This document shows, piece by piece, positions 18,064 to 26,395 of a DNA stretch of 34,080 nt. Position 1 is the stretch's first letter. Every line of letters begins with the position of its first letter. The DNA comes from Pseudomonadota bacterium (GTDB lineage: Bacteria > Pseudomonadota > Alphaproteobacteria > Micropepsales > Micropepsaceae), in the NCBI GenBank assembly GCA_029778105.1, contig JAKOQZ010000054.1, positions 1 to 34,080 on the forward strand, in the 5' to 3' direction. Under the pieces are notes generated by a model, which did no database searches, was not told where the DNA came from, and saw only the letters and a program-made list of their open reading frames with translations. The position numbers were made by a program, and so were the translations under genes.

Positions 18064-18426
18064 TCAGGCATCGGTCTCGCATTTGATGCCGTCCGCACGT
18101 TCCAGCCGCAGTTTGCCCTCGCGCACAGCCGCCGAGGGCATCCGCATGCTGTCCCGCCAGGGCATGCCCGGAGCCTCGACATAAGCGAATTTGATCGACA
18201 CGGAGGCGACCCAGGTGAAGCCGTTCTGCTCATCGGCAGGCGACAGCTTTTCCTCCATCACCTTCACTTCGCCGAGCTTGATGTCGGCCAGACGCATCTG
18301 GGTTTTCATCCCGGGCACCCAGCAGTTTTCCACCAGTTCCTCGACCTTCGACGCGTTGCCGCCCCCGCACCCGGCCAGCACGGACATCGCCGCACCCAGG
18401 ATCGCCGTCTTCGTGATGATTTGCAT
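18064..18426 (-). CDS. Putative lipoprotein
   Basis: MQIITKTAILGAAMSVLAGCGGG: lipobox LAGC. The upstream extension in the track is a translation of the tRNA. Confidence 0.7.
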   Translation of the reverse strand: MQIITKTAILGAAMSVLAGCGGGNASKVEELVENCWVPGMKTQMRLADIKLGEVKVMEEKLSPADEQNGFTWVASVSIKFAYVEAPGMPWRDSMRMPSAAVREGKLRLERADGIKCETDA

Positions 18427-18494
18427 GGATGTCCCCCAAGGTTTCGTCGGGAGAAGGCTAAGGATGCACCCGCCCGCCCGCAAGAAACTTGAAG

Positions 18495-18578
18495 TGGTGC
18501 CCCTGGCCGGACTTGAACCAGCACGCCTTGCGGCAACGGATTTTGAGTCCGCCGCGTCTACCATTCCACCACAGGGGC
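18495..18578 (-). tRNA. tRNA-Leu(CAA)
   Basis: Minus strand GCCCCTGTGGTGGAATGGTAGACGCGGCGGACTCAAAATCCGTTGCCGCAAGGCGTGCTGGTTCAAGTCCGGCCAGGGGCACCA: acceptor GCCCCTG/CAGGGGC, anticodon loop CTCAAAA (CAA), class II variable arm, encoded CCA. Confidence 0.95.
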
Positions 18579-18665
18579 ACTGAAGCGGGCTATCGGCGCT
18601 GGGTGTAGAGGAGCCTACGCGCGCCCGTCAATCGGCGGGATCGGCCGGCGCGCCGGCCCGCCCGG

Positions 18666-19094
18666 TCACACGACGCTGAGCTTTACCTCGATATTGCCGC
18701 GGGTGGCGTTGGAATAGGGGCAGACCTGATGAGCGGCCTCGACCAGTTTCTCGGCCGCCTCCCGCTCCATGCCCGGAATATGCACCTTCAGCTCGGCCTC
18801 GATGCCGAAGCCGTGGCTGATCGGGCCGATCCCGACCGAGGCGTCGATCGAGATATCCGGCGGCACGGTGATCTTCTGCGCCCGGGCGACCGCCTTGATC
18901 GCGCCGATGAAGCACGCCGAATAGCCGGCGGCGAACAGCGACTCCGGATTGGTTCCCTCGCCCTTTCCGCCCATCTCCTTCGGCGGGTCCAGTTTCACGT
19001 CCAGATGGCCGTCGGCGGCGACAGACTTGCCGTCGCGCCCGCCGGTGGAGGTCGCGTGGGCGGTGTAGAGAACCTTGTCGAGCTTATTGACCAT
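18666..19094 (-). CDS. ohr: Organic hydroperoxide resistance protein (Ohr/OsmC family)
   Basis: [60 protein letters not shown]...[14 protein letters not shown]; both Ohr cysteine motifs. Confidence 0.95.
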   Translation of the reverse strand: MVNKLDKVLYTAHATSTGGRDGKSVAADGHLDVKLDPPKEMGGKGEGTNPESLFAAGYSACFIGAIKAVARAQKITVPPDISIDASVGIGPISHGFGIEAELKVHIPGMEREAAEKLVEAAHQVCPYSNATRGNIEVKLSVV

Positions 19095-19182
19095 TTTGGG
19101 CGTCTCCCTTGGTTTAGGGCTTGGACATTGGCGCTTGCCGGGGGCTTTGCAAGCTGGCCCGCAAAGGCGCATATCCCCGCCC

Positions 19183-19698
19183 ATGACCGTTCGCCAGAGA
19201 TTGCGCCTCGTGTCCCTCGCCCTTGCGGCGGCCCCGGCCGCCATGCTGGGCTTTGTCTATTACGCGCAATATGTGATGGGGCTGCTGCCCTGCATCCTGT
19301 GCCTCTATCAGCGCCCGCCCCATTTTGTGGCCGCTGCGGCGGCTTTGCTCGCCCTCGCCTTTGTCGGCGGCCCCAGGGGCGTTTCCCGCGCTTTTCTGGG
19401 CCTCGCCGGGGCGGCGTTCCTGATCGGGGCCGGTATTGCGGCCTTTCATGCCGGGGTGGAGTGGAAATTCTGGCCCGGTCTGGCGGAATGCGGCGGTTCC
19501 GTTGACCCGATTGCAACCAACATCGGCGATCTTGTGTCCGGCATGGAGACGGCAAAGATCGTCCGGTGCGACGAACCGGCGTGGGTGTTTATGGGTCTGT
19601 CGATGGCTGGCTGGAACGCCATCATCTCGTCCCTCCTCGCCGCGATCGCCTTCTGGGGTATGGTGCAGGGTCAACTCAAGGGACGCTTCCGCGCATGA
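19183..19698 (+). CDS. dsbB: Disulfide bond formation protein B
   Basis: [19 protein letters not shown] (CxxC with four TM) and second cysteine pair (ECGG...VRCDEPAW). Confidence 0.88.
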   Translation: MTVRQRLRLVSLALAAAPAAMLGFVYYAQYVMGLLPCILCLYQRPPHFVAAAAALLALAFVGGPRGVSRAFLGLAGAAFLIGAGIAAFHAGVEWKFWPGLAECGGSVDPIATNIGDLVSGMETAKIVRCDEPAWVFMGLSMAGWNAIISSLLAAIAFWGMVQGQLKGRFRA

Positions 19699-20288
19699 GC
19701 GCTGATGCAGCCGTCAAACGGCGACGCCAGCCGCCCCGCCCGGGGCGCAAGGCGAAGCCGGGCGCAACGCCCGCCGATGTCGCTGCGATGATCCGGGTGG
19801 ATCACGCGGGCGAATACGGCGCCGTGCGCATCTATGCCGGCCAGCTGGCCGTGCTGGGCGTCAGCCCGGCGACGGCCCGCTCGGCCGAGCTGGTGCGCCA
19901 CATGGCGGCCCAGGAAGACCACCATCTCGAAACCTTCGACCGCCTGCTCAGCCAGCGCGACGTACGCCCGACGGCCTTGGCGCCGGTCTGGCACGCCGCC
20001 GGATTTGCGCTGGGGGCGGTGACCGCGCTCATGGGTGAAAAGGCCGCCATGGCCTGCACCGAGGCGGTCGAGGAGGTGATCGACGATCACTATGCCCGCC
20101 AGCAGGACAAGCTGAAGGGGCGCGACCCCGAGCTTGAAGACGTCGTTGCCCGTTTCCGTGCCGAGGAAATCGAACATCGCGATACGGCGCGGGCGGAGGG
20201 GGCCAAAGAGGCTCCCGCTTATCCCATCCTCACAGGCCTGGTTAAGGCCGGCTGCCGCCTCGCGATAAGGCTCAGCGAGAGGATCTGA
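19695..20288 (+). CDS. coq7: Demethoxyubiquinone hydroxylase Coq7 family
   Basis: MIRVDHAGEYGAVRIYAGQL, AAQEDHHLETF, CTEAVEEVIDDHY, FRAEEIEHRDTA diiron ligands; overlaps dsbB by ATGA. Confidence 0.95.
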   Translation: MSADAAVKRRRQPPRPGRKAKPGATPADVAAMIRVDHAGEYGAVRIYAGQLAVLGVSPATARSAELVRHMAAQEDHHLETFDRLLSQRDVRPTALAPVWHAAGFALGAVTALMGEKAAMACTEAVEEVIDDHYARQQDKLKGRDPELEDVVARFRAEEIEHRDTARAEGAKEAPAYPILTGLVKAGCRLAIRLSERI

Positions 20289-20938
20289 TGGCTGCCCTAT
20301 CAATGCAGGCCCGGCGGCGCGAAGCCTTCGCGCCTCGCAAGGCCGCGCGCGCCGAGCTTGGGCCTCTCGCCCAGCTCCTCACCGACGCCTTCATGGACGA
20401 TCCCGTCCTGCAATGGACGCTGCGCGAGGGCCGCGCCTTCCCCACCGCGCTGCGCCGCTATTTCGATTTCGCGCTCGCCGAACAATGCGTGGCCAGCGAT
20501 CTCATGTACGTCTCCGGCGCCGACATGCGCGCCACCGCCATCTGGCTGCCGCCATCCGATCTCGGCGTTCTCGCCACCCCGCCGCGCGAGATGCTGCGCC
20601 TCATTCCCAAATTCCTGCCCATCCTTGGCATTTCGCGCCTGCACCGCGCCATGTCGCTCGCCATGGCGATGGATGCCGAACATCCGCACGAGCCCCACTG
20701 GTATCTCTATTTCCTCGGCGTGCCGCCCGCCGAACAGGGCAAGGGTCTCGGCTCGGCGATGATGGAGGCGACGCTCCCCATGGTCGATGCCGAGCGCCTG
20801 CCCGCCTATCTCGACAATTCCAACGCGCGCAACATTCCGCTCTACGAACGCTACGGCTTCCGCGTGATCAGCGAATACCGCGCCCGCGAAGACGCCCCGC
20901 CCATCTGGGGCATGTGGCGCGATGCGCGCTTGATCTGA
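20288..20938 (+). CDS. GNAT-family N-acetyltransferase (copy 1)
   Basis: LADAF-type N-terminus LTDAFMDDPVLQWTL; HWYLYFLGVPPAEQGKGLGSAMMEATLPMVDAERLPAYLDNSNARNIPLYERYGFRVISEY; 1-nt overlap with coq7 (TGATG). Confidence 0.92.
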   Translation: MAALSMQARRREAFAPRKAARAELGPLAQLLTDAFMDDPVLQWTLREGRAFPTALRRYFDFALAEQCVASDLMYVSGADMRATAIWLPPSDLGVLATPPREMLRLIPKFLPILGISRLHRAMSLAMAMDAEHPHEPHWYLYFLGVPPAEQGKGLGSAMMEATLPMVDAERLPAYLDNSNARNIPLYERYGFRVISEYRAREDAPPIWGMWRDARLI

Positions 20939-20966
20939 AGGGGGGCGGCGCGGCTAAGTCTGGCCC

Positions 20967-21617
20967 ATGGACCCCGAACAGGCCGCCAGAGCCCGCACCC
21001 TCGCCGCCGCGCCGATCAAGGCCGGCGCCGCCGACATCCCCCGCCTGAAGGCGCTCCTCGCCGACGCCTTCCGCGACGATCCCTGCCTGCAATGGACCTT
21101 CAGGTCCGGGGCGGGCTTTCTGCCGGCGCTCGGGAAATATTTCGACTTCGCGCTCGCCAGCCAGTGCCTCCAGCACGACGCGATGTTCATGAGCGCCGAC
21201 GGCAACGCCGCCGCCGTGTGGCTGCCGCCCGCGGGCCTCAAGGCGCTCTCGCTGCCGCCGACGCAGATGCTGCGCATGCTGCCGCGCCTCATCTCGATGA
21301 CCGGCTTGGCGCGCATGACCCGCGCCATCGCAACCGGCGATGCGATGGAAAAGCACCATCCGCCGCAGCCGCCGCACTGGTACCTCTTCTTCATCGGCGT
21401 GCCCTCGCATGCGCGTGGGTTGGGCCTTGGCTCGTCCATGCTGGAGGCGACGCTCAAACACGTCGACGCCGAGGCGATGCCCGCCTATCTCGACAACTCG
21501 AATCCGAAGAACACCCGCCTCTACGAGCGCCACGGCTTCCGCGTGGTCAGCGAATACCGCGCCCGCAAGGACGCCCCGCCATTCTGGGGCATGTGGCGCG
21601 ATGCGGTGAAAAACTAG
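20967..21617 (+). CDS. GNAT-family N-acetyltransferase (copy 2, tandem paralogue)
   Basis: LLADAFRDDPCLQWTFRSG...HWYLFFIGVPSHARGLGLGSSMLEATLKHVDAEAMPAYLDNSNPKNTRLYERHGFRVVSEYRARKDAPPFWGMWRDA; collinear with copy 1. Confidence 0.92.
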   Translation: MDPEQAARARTLAAAPIKAGAADIPRLKALLADAFRDDPCLQWTFRSGAGFLPALGKYFDFALASQCLQHDAMFMSADGNAAAVWLPPAGLKALSLPPTQMLRMLPRLISMTGLARMTRAIATGDAMEKHHPPQPPHWYLFFIGVPSHARGLGLGSSMLEATLKHVDAEAMPAYLDNSNPKNTRLYERHGFRVVSEYRARKDAPPFWGMWRDAVKN

Positions 21618-21644
21618 CGCCTGCCAACACTCACCAACCCCGAT

Positions 21645-21675
21645 CTGTCATACCGGCCTTGAGCCGGGATGACAG
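21645..21675 (+). terminator. Long hairpin downstream of the GNAT pair
   Basis: CTGTCATACCGGC-CTTGA-GCCGGGATGACAG: 13-bp arms with one mismatch; also looks like a dispersed alphaproteobacterial GTCAT..CCGG element. Confidence 0.55.
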
Positions 21676-21676
21676 C

Positions 21677-21710
21677 TCAAAAGAAAAGACCGGCGGAATC
21701 ACCGCCGGCC
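21677..21710 (-). terminator. Rho-independent terminator of the VOC gene
   Basis: Minus strand CCGGCGG-TGATT-CCGCCGG followed by TCTTTTCTTTTG. Confidence 0.75.
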
Positions 21711-21773
21711 CGATCTCATCCCCTCGTCATGGTGAGGCGCCGCGCGAAGCAGGCCTCGAACCATGCACGCGCC

Positions 21774-22151
21774 TCACGCCATCCGGTGCATCGCGCAGAT
21801 CTTGTTGCCGTCGGGGTCGCGCAGATAGGCGAGATACAGTTTGCCCGCCGCACCCGCGCGCACGCCCGGCGGCTCTTCGATGGCGGTACCGCCGGCTTCG
21901 ACGCCCGCCTTGTGCCAGGCGTCGGCCTGCTCGGGCGAAGCCGCCGCAAAGCCGATCGTGCCGCCATTGGCGAACGTCGCCGGCTTGCCGTCGATGGGCT
22001 TCGACACCGAGAACACGCCCGTCTTTGAGATGTAGAAAATGCGGTGGCCGTCGACGATGGCCGGGCCGATGCCCAGCGTGCCGAGCAGCTTGTCGTAGAA
22101 CACCTTGGCCTTATCGAGATCGTTGGTCCCGATCATGATGTGCGAAAACAT
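21774..22151 (-). CDS. VOC-family (glyoxalase/bleomycin-resistance fold) protein
   Basis: MFSHIMIGTNDLDKAKVFYDKLLGTLGIGPAI...YLAYLRDPDGNKICAMHR. Confidence 0.93.
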   Translation of the reverse strand: MFSHIMIGTNDLDKAKVFYDKLLGTLGIGPAIVDGHRIFYISKTGVFSVSKPIDGKPATFANGGTIGFAAASPEQADAWHKAGVEAGGTAIEEPPGVRAGAAGKLYLAYLRDPDGNKICAMHRMA

Positions 22152-22217
22152 CTGAACTTCTCCCTCCCGGCTGCGCCGGCGTTTTGATGCCGGGTGTATA
22201 GCCGGAAAGAGGCTCAG

Positions 22218-22231
22218 GGCTCCAGTTCGCT
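22218..22231. repeat. Left direct repeat GGCTCCAGTTCGCT (remnant of HNH gene 3' end)
   Basis: Identical to 23141-23154; reverse strand AGC GAA CTG GAG CCC TGA encodes SELEP-stop. Confidence 0.75.
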
Positions 22232-22371
22232 AGCATGAGGCAACCAGGAGGAATTCTACGCCTCAGCCAGTTGTCGCAGACGTCCCTCTTGCATGAATAG
22301 AATTCTTTGCCAAAAACGACATGCAGACCGGCGACAAATCGGATCAGTTCCAAATGCTTGGGAGTGACAAA

Positions 22372-23136
22372 ATGGTTTCGATGAGAATCTCTCTAGCAGT
22401 CGTCACGTGCTTAGTAAGCCTTCCGGCCGCCGGTTGCGGCAAGCAGCAAGATGCGGCGATACCCGCAGACTCAATAATTGTTAAGCGCCAAGATTTGGAC
22501 TTGCTCCGCGCAGATCAGGCAGTGTTTCTCGCTCTCAAACAATCGCTCTCTGCGTGCGTTGAAGCCGAGCCCAAGACTGTGGAGTGCTTTGTCTCCGTAG
22601 TGCAAGGCTCAGGAATTGCGGTCGCAACCGCAGCAAACGTGTCTGAAGAACCGCTCCCTGCTGCGCCCGCCGAACCCACGGCGACCCCCACGGTGCCTCC
22701 AGAGCCGACGCCGCCGCCTAGTGCTTGGGTTTACAGCGAGACCAAAGATGAAATGAGCGGCAAGACCACGAAGCTCGCTTGCGTCCTGTCCACGACTGAA
22801 GTCAGTTTCGACTTCCCTTACGGCTCGCAATACGCGCGCCTGTGCCTTCGCGACCACCCGAAGTACGGAAAAGATGTCTATGTCGTATTCGACAAGGCGC
22901 AGTTTCTTTGCGGCTACGATGGATGCCGAGCGCGCGTCAAATTCGGCGAGAAGTCGCCGGTTACGTTCACCGGCAACGACGCCGCCGATCATTCCACGAA
23001 CATACTGTTCTTATCGCCATTCAACAAATTTTTCGCCGGCGTCAAATCGGCTGAAACGACCTTAATCGAAGCGCAATTTTATCAGGAGGGCGAGCGCCAG
23101 ATAAAATTTCCAACGGCCGGTCTTGTTTGGAAGTGA
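22372..23136 (+). CDS. Putative lipoprotein with Pro/Thr-rich linker and C-terminal globular domain, in a compositionally atypical segment
   Basis: MVSMRISLAVVTCLVSLPAAGCGKQ lipobox; APAEPTATPTVPPEPTPPPSAWVY linker; GGAG RBS before 22372. Noticeably AT-richer than flanks. Confidence 0.75.
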   Translation: MVSMRISLAVVTCLVSLPAAGCGKQQDAAIPADSIIVKRQDLDLLRADQAVFLALKQSLSACVEAEPKTVECFVSVVQGSGIAVATAANVSEEPLPAAPAEPTATPTVPPEPTPPPSAWVYSETKDEMSGKTTKLACVLSTTEVSFDFPYGSQYARLCLRDHPKYGKDVYVVFDKAQFLCGYDGCRARVKFGEKSPVTFTGNDAADHSTNILFLSPFNKFFAGVKSAETTLIEAQFYQEGERQIKFPTAGLVWK

Positions 23137-23712
23137 CTACGGCTCCAGTTCGCTGTCCCAGTAGAGATAGTCGCGCCAGCTTTCGTGAAGATAGTTCGGC
23201 GGGAAGGCGCGGCCGTTCTTCTGCAGGTCCTGGATCGACGGGCGCACCGGCTTGTGCGCCGGCCACATGCCGCATTGATGCGTCAGCCGCCCGCCCTTCA
23301 AAAGGTTACAGGGCGAGCAGGCCGCGACGATGTTCTCCCATGTCGTGCGCCCGCCGCGCGACCGCGGCACCACATGGTCGAAGGTCAGATCGCGCTTGTC
23401 GCCGCAATACTGGCACTGGAAGCGGTCGCGCAGAAACACGTTGAACCGCGTGAAGGCGGGGGTGCGCGCCGGCTTCACATACTCCTTCAGGCACACGACC
23501 GAGGGCAGCTGGAAATCCATGCCCGGCGAGCGCACGAAGCGGTCGTAATGGCTGACGATGGTCACGCGGTCCAGGAACACGGCCTTCACCGTGTCCTGCC
23601 AGGACCAAAGCGACAGAGGGAAGTAGGAGAGCGGCCGATAATCGGCGTTCAGGACAAGAGCGGGACACGCGTCGGGCGCGCGCTCAGCGGCGTGCACGAC
23701 ACGCCTCTTCAA
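23137..23712 (-). CDS. HNH endonuclease family protein
   Basis: RFQCQYCGDKRDLTFDHVVPRSRGGRTTWENIVAACSPCNLLKGGR: HNH with CxxC pairs. Confidence 0.95.
   Translation of the reverse strand: MKRRVVHAAERAPDACPALVLNADYRPLSYFPLSLWSWQDTVKAVFLDRVTIVSHYDRFVRSPGMDFQLPSVVCLKEYVKPARTPAFTRFNVFLRDRFQCQYCGDKRDLTFDHVVPRSRGGRTTWENIVAACSPCNLLKGGRLTHQCGMWPAHKPVRPSIQDLQKNGRAFPPNYLHESWRDYLYWDSELEP
23141..23154. repeat. Right direct repeat GGCTCCAGTTCGCT (3' end of HNH gene)
   Basis: Identical to 22218-22231; forms codons SELEP of the HNH protein. Confidence 0.75.
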
Positions 23713-23861
23713 GGATCAACTGGGGATGCCGCGCGCTGACGAAAACCGTAAGTCCCGTGATTCGAGTTCCCGACTGAAATTACTCTACACCCCATGACGC
23801 CCGTGTGAAGGCTGCGGAAAAACCGTCTCGATCCTGAAGCGCCGGTGCGTCTCATCTTGGG

Positions 23862-23912
23862 CCTTCCCCCATCGGGGGAAGGTGTCCGAAGGACGGAAGG
23901 GGGCAGACAGGA
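23862..23912. repeat. REP-like intergenic element (CCTTCCCCC-ATC-GGGGGAAGG then GTCC-GAA-GGAC, GGAAGGGGGC)
   Basis: Perfect 9-bp hairpin followed by a second small hairpin; related to the element near 575-630. Confidence 0.7.
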
Positions 23913-23921
23913 TAAAGCGCC

Positions 23922-24605
23922 CTACCCCGCCACGCCCTCCGCCAGCGCCCCGTCGAACGCATCCTTCAGAAACCCGATGCCCAGATGCAGGCCCTCAGGA
24001 TCGATCGAGTGCCCCACCCCGCGCGAGACATGCCAGCGCACCGGCAGGCCCGTCGCGCCGATCGTGTTCACCGCTTCCTGCAGGCGCGTGACCGGCACCA
24101 TGGGATCGGCGTCGCCATGCACCAGCGCGATGGGCGGGCGCACCGTCATCTCGGCGGCCAGCCGCTCCGGCGCCACCAGCGCGCCGGAATAGCCGAGGAT
24201 CGCCGCCGGCTGCACTTTGCGCCTGAGGCCCACATGCAGCGACATCATCGTGCCCTGGCTGAACCCCACCAGCGCAAGCCGCGAGCCGTCGAGGCCGAGC
24301 TTTTCCAGTTCCTGGTCGATGAAGGCGTCGAGGATCGGCGCCGCGCTGTCCGCGCCGGCCGCCAGCAGCGCCGGATCGAGCCGCGTGATGCCGAACCACT
24401 GATAGCCGAAGGGCTGCCCCGGCACGCGCTCGGGCGCGTTGGGCGAAACGAACGCCGCCGTCGGCATCGCCTTCTGGAAATAGGGCGCGAGCCCGATCAG
24501 ATCGTCGCCGTTCGCGCCATAGCCATGGACGAACACGACGAGGCGGTCGGCTTTCGCGCCGTTGGCGGGCGGCACACGGGGGCCGTCGAGGTGCTGAATG
24601 CTCAT
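23922..24605 (-). CDS. Phospholipase/carboxylesterase (alpha/beta hydrolase)
   Basis: VVFVHGYGANGDDLIGLAPYF...LALVGFSQGTMMSLHVGLRR...ALVHGDADPMVPV...GVGHSID catalytic triad motifs. Confidence 0.93.
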   Translation of the reverse strand: MSIQHLDGPRVPPANGAKADRLVVFVHGYGANGDDLIGLAPYFQKAMPTAAFVSPNAPERVPGQPFGYQWFGITRLDPALLAAGADSAAPILDAFIDQELEKLGLDGSRLALVGFSQGTMMSLHVGLRRKVQPAAILGYSGALVAPERLAAEMTVRPPIALVHGDADPMVPVTRLQEAVNTIGATGLPVRWHVSRGVGHSIDPEGLHLGIGFLKDAFDGALAEGVAG

Positions 24606-24633
24606 GAGCGCGAGTTTAGGCGGACAGGCCCGC

Positions 24634-25029
24634 CTAAGACCAGAGCCCGAGGATCGCCCCCATCAGCGTGTATTGCAGCGCCGGATAGGTCGCCTCGACC
24701 GAAATGAGCGCCATGGAGTCCTGGGCGAACAACCCGTTCATCTTGATCGAACCGGCCACCACCAGAAAGCCGATGACCGCGCCCCAGATCGCGCCGTTCG
24801 TCACGCCGGGCGAAGGCCCCAGCAGCGCCGACAGCACGAACGCCCCGACGATGGACGATCCCACCGCCGCCAGCATCGGCAGCCACACCGGATAGCGGAA
24901 CGGGCCGTCCTTGGTCAGCTTGTGCTCGCGCATCCAGAGCGTGCCGAACAGCGCAGAATACCAGATGCCGCCCAGAACGAACCCCGCCAGCCCGGCGACG
25001 CCGCCGCCGATCCAATTGATCTCGGGCAT
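24634..25029 (-). CDS. DUF1761-like membrane protein
   Basis: INWIGGGVAGLAGFVLGGIWYSALFGTLWMREHKLTKD, four TM; resembles DUF1761. Confidence 0.8.
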   Translation of the reverse strand: MPEINWIGGGVAGLAGFVLGGIWYSALFGTLWMREHKLTKDGPFRYPVWLPMLAAVGSSIVGAFVLSALLGPSPGVTNGAIWGAVIGFLVVAGSIKMNGLFAQDSMALISVEATYPALQYTLMGAILGLWS

Positions 25030-25055
25030 ATCCCCCTCCTAGCTTGGGCGCGCCG

Positions 25056-25886
25056 ATGATCGTCACCCGCTTCGCCCCCTCGCCCACAGGCTACCTCCAC
25101 GAAGGCCACGCCTTCTCCGCGCTCTTTGCCGCAGCGGCATCCGGGCCGGGCGGCCGTTTCCTGCTGCGCATCGAAGACATCGACACCACGCGCTGCCGCC
25201 CGGAATTCGAGACCGCGATCTACCAGGATCTCGCCTGGCTCGGCCTCACATGGGAAACCCCGGTCCGCCGCCAGTCCGAACACTTCGCCGCGTACGGCGC
25301 GGCGCTGCACCAACTTCGCGCCCGCAGCCTCGTCTATCCGTGCTTCTGCACGCGCAAGGAGATCGCCGCCGAAATCGCGCTCAGCGCCGGCGCCCCCCAA
25401 GGCCCCGACGGCCCGCTCTATCCCGGCACCTGCCGCGGCCTTGATGAGGCTCAGCGCGCCGCACGCATCGCGCGGGGCGATGCTTATGCCCTGCGTCTCG
25501 ACATGGCGCGCGCTGCGTCAGAGGCGGGTGCGCTGACGCTGGTGGAAAGCGGCCGCCGCTTCGCCGCGACGCCCGGAATTTTCGGCGATGTCGTGCTGGC
25601 CCGCAAGGAAACCCCCGCCTCCTATCACCTCGCCGTCACGCTGGACGATGCGCTGCAGGGCGTCACGCTGGTGACGCGCGGCGAAGATCTGCGCCCCGCC
25701 GCGCATCTCCACCGCCTGCTGCAGGCCCTGCTCGGCCTGCCCGAGCCCGAATGGCGGCACCACGCTTTGCTCACCGACGCCGCCGGCAAGCGCCTCGCCA
25801 AGCGCGACAACGCCCCGCCTCTCAGAGACTTGAGAGCGCGCGGCATTTCGCCCGCTGACCTGCGCGCCCGGCTGGGCTTTGCTTGA
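25056..25886 (+). CDS. gluQ: Glutamyl-Q tRNA(Asp) synthetase (GluQRS)
   Basis: MIVTRFAPSPTGYLHEGHAFSALFA...GRFLLRIEDIDTTRCRPEF...LTDAAGKRLAKRDNAPPLRDLRARG; truncated GluRS-like length. Confidence 0.95.
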   Translation: MIVTRFAPSPTGYLHEGHAFSALFAAAASGPGGRFLLRIEDIDTTRCRPEFETAIYQDLAWLGLTWETPVRRQSEHFAAYGAALHQLRARSLVYPCFCTRKEIAAEIALSAGAPQGPDGPLYPGTCRGLDEAQRAARIARGDAYALRLDMARAASEAGALTLVESGRRFAATPGIFGDVVLARKETPASYHLAVTLDDALQGVTLVTRGEDLRPAAHLHRLLQALLGLPEPEWRHHALLTDAAGKRLAKRDNAPPLRDLRARGISPADLRARLGFA

Positions 25887-25906
25887 GCTGAACAGGGAGA
25901 GACCCC

Positions 25907-26374
25907 ATGCGCCGCTTCATCGCCTCCGCCGCCACCGCCCTTGCGCTCGCCGGATATGCCCTCGCCGGCCCGAACGAAGACGCCTTGATGGCCGCCGACC
26001 TCGCCTTCAACGACATGGCGCAGAAGGACGGCGTCGCCGAAGCCTTCGCCGCCTATGCCGCGCCCGATGCGCGCATGTTCCGCGGCGAGGAAAAGATCGT
26101 CAGCGGCCCCGCCGAAATCCGCGAACTCATGGCCGCGCAATACGATCACGGCGGCTCGCTCACCTGGGCGCCGAAAGAGGCCGTGTCATCGGCCGACGGC
26201 ACGCTCGGCTTCACGCATGGCCGCTGGACCTACACCACGCCCGCAGATGCCGAGGGCAAGACGCTGACGCTGCACGGCAGCTATGTTTCGGTGTGGTCGA
26301 AACAACCCGACGGCGCCTACAAATTCTCGCTCGACATCGGCAACCCCGACCGCCCGCAGGAAGGCGCGGAATAA
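25907..26374 (+). CDS. Exported DUF4440/NTF2-like protein
   Basis: Signal MRRFIASAATALALAGYALA; AADLAFNDMAQKDGVAEAFAAYAAPDARMFRGEEKIVSGPAEIRELMA...YVSVWSKQPDGAYKFSLDIGNP. Confidence 0.85.
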   Translation: MRRFIASAATALALAGYALAGPNEDALMAADLAFNDMAQKDGVAEAFAAYAAPDARMFRGEEKIVSGPAEIRELMAAQYDHGGSLTWAPKEAVSSADGTLGFTHGRWTYTTPADAEGKTLTLHGSYVSVWSKQPDGAYKFSLDIGNPDRPQEGAE

Positions 26375-26395
26375 CCGGCGCGCGCCGTCCGGGTC

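Noticed and set aside
18427-18564. N-terminal extension MVDAADSKSVAARRAGSSPARGTTS... of the lipoprotein ORF
   Set aside because: It is a translation of the tRNA-Leu gene; the real start is MQIITKTAIL at 18426.
18495-18578. tRNA-Leu as an integration hotspot
   Set aside because: No duplicate of the tRNA 3' end, integrase or compositional break seen nearby.
18643-18658. Perfect 16-bp palindrome GGCCGGCGCGCCGGCC after ohr
   Set aside because: Simple GC-rich palindrome in GC-rich DNA with no T-tract; not a confident terminator or site.
22251-22305. Inverted repeat GAATTCTA...TAGAATTC upstream of the inserted lipoprotein gene
   Set aside because: Built on a short palindromic hexamer; could be an operator or insert end but evidence is too thin.
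23849-23862. 14-mer GTCTCATCTTGGGC shared with 29770-29783
   Set aside because: A few random 14-mer matches are expected in a window this size and no structural context supports it.
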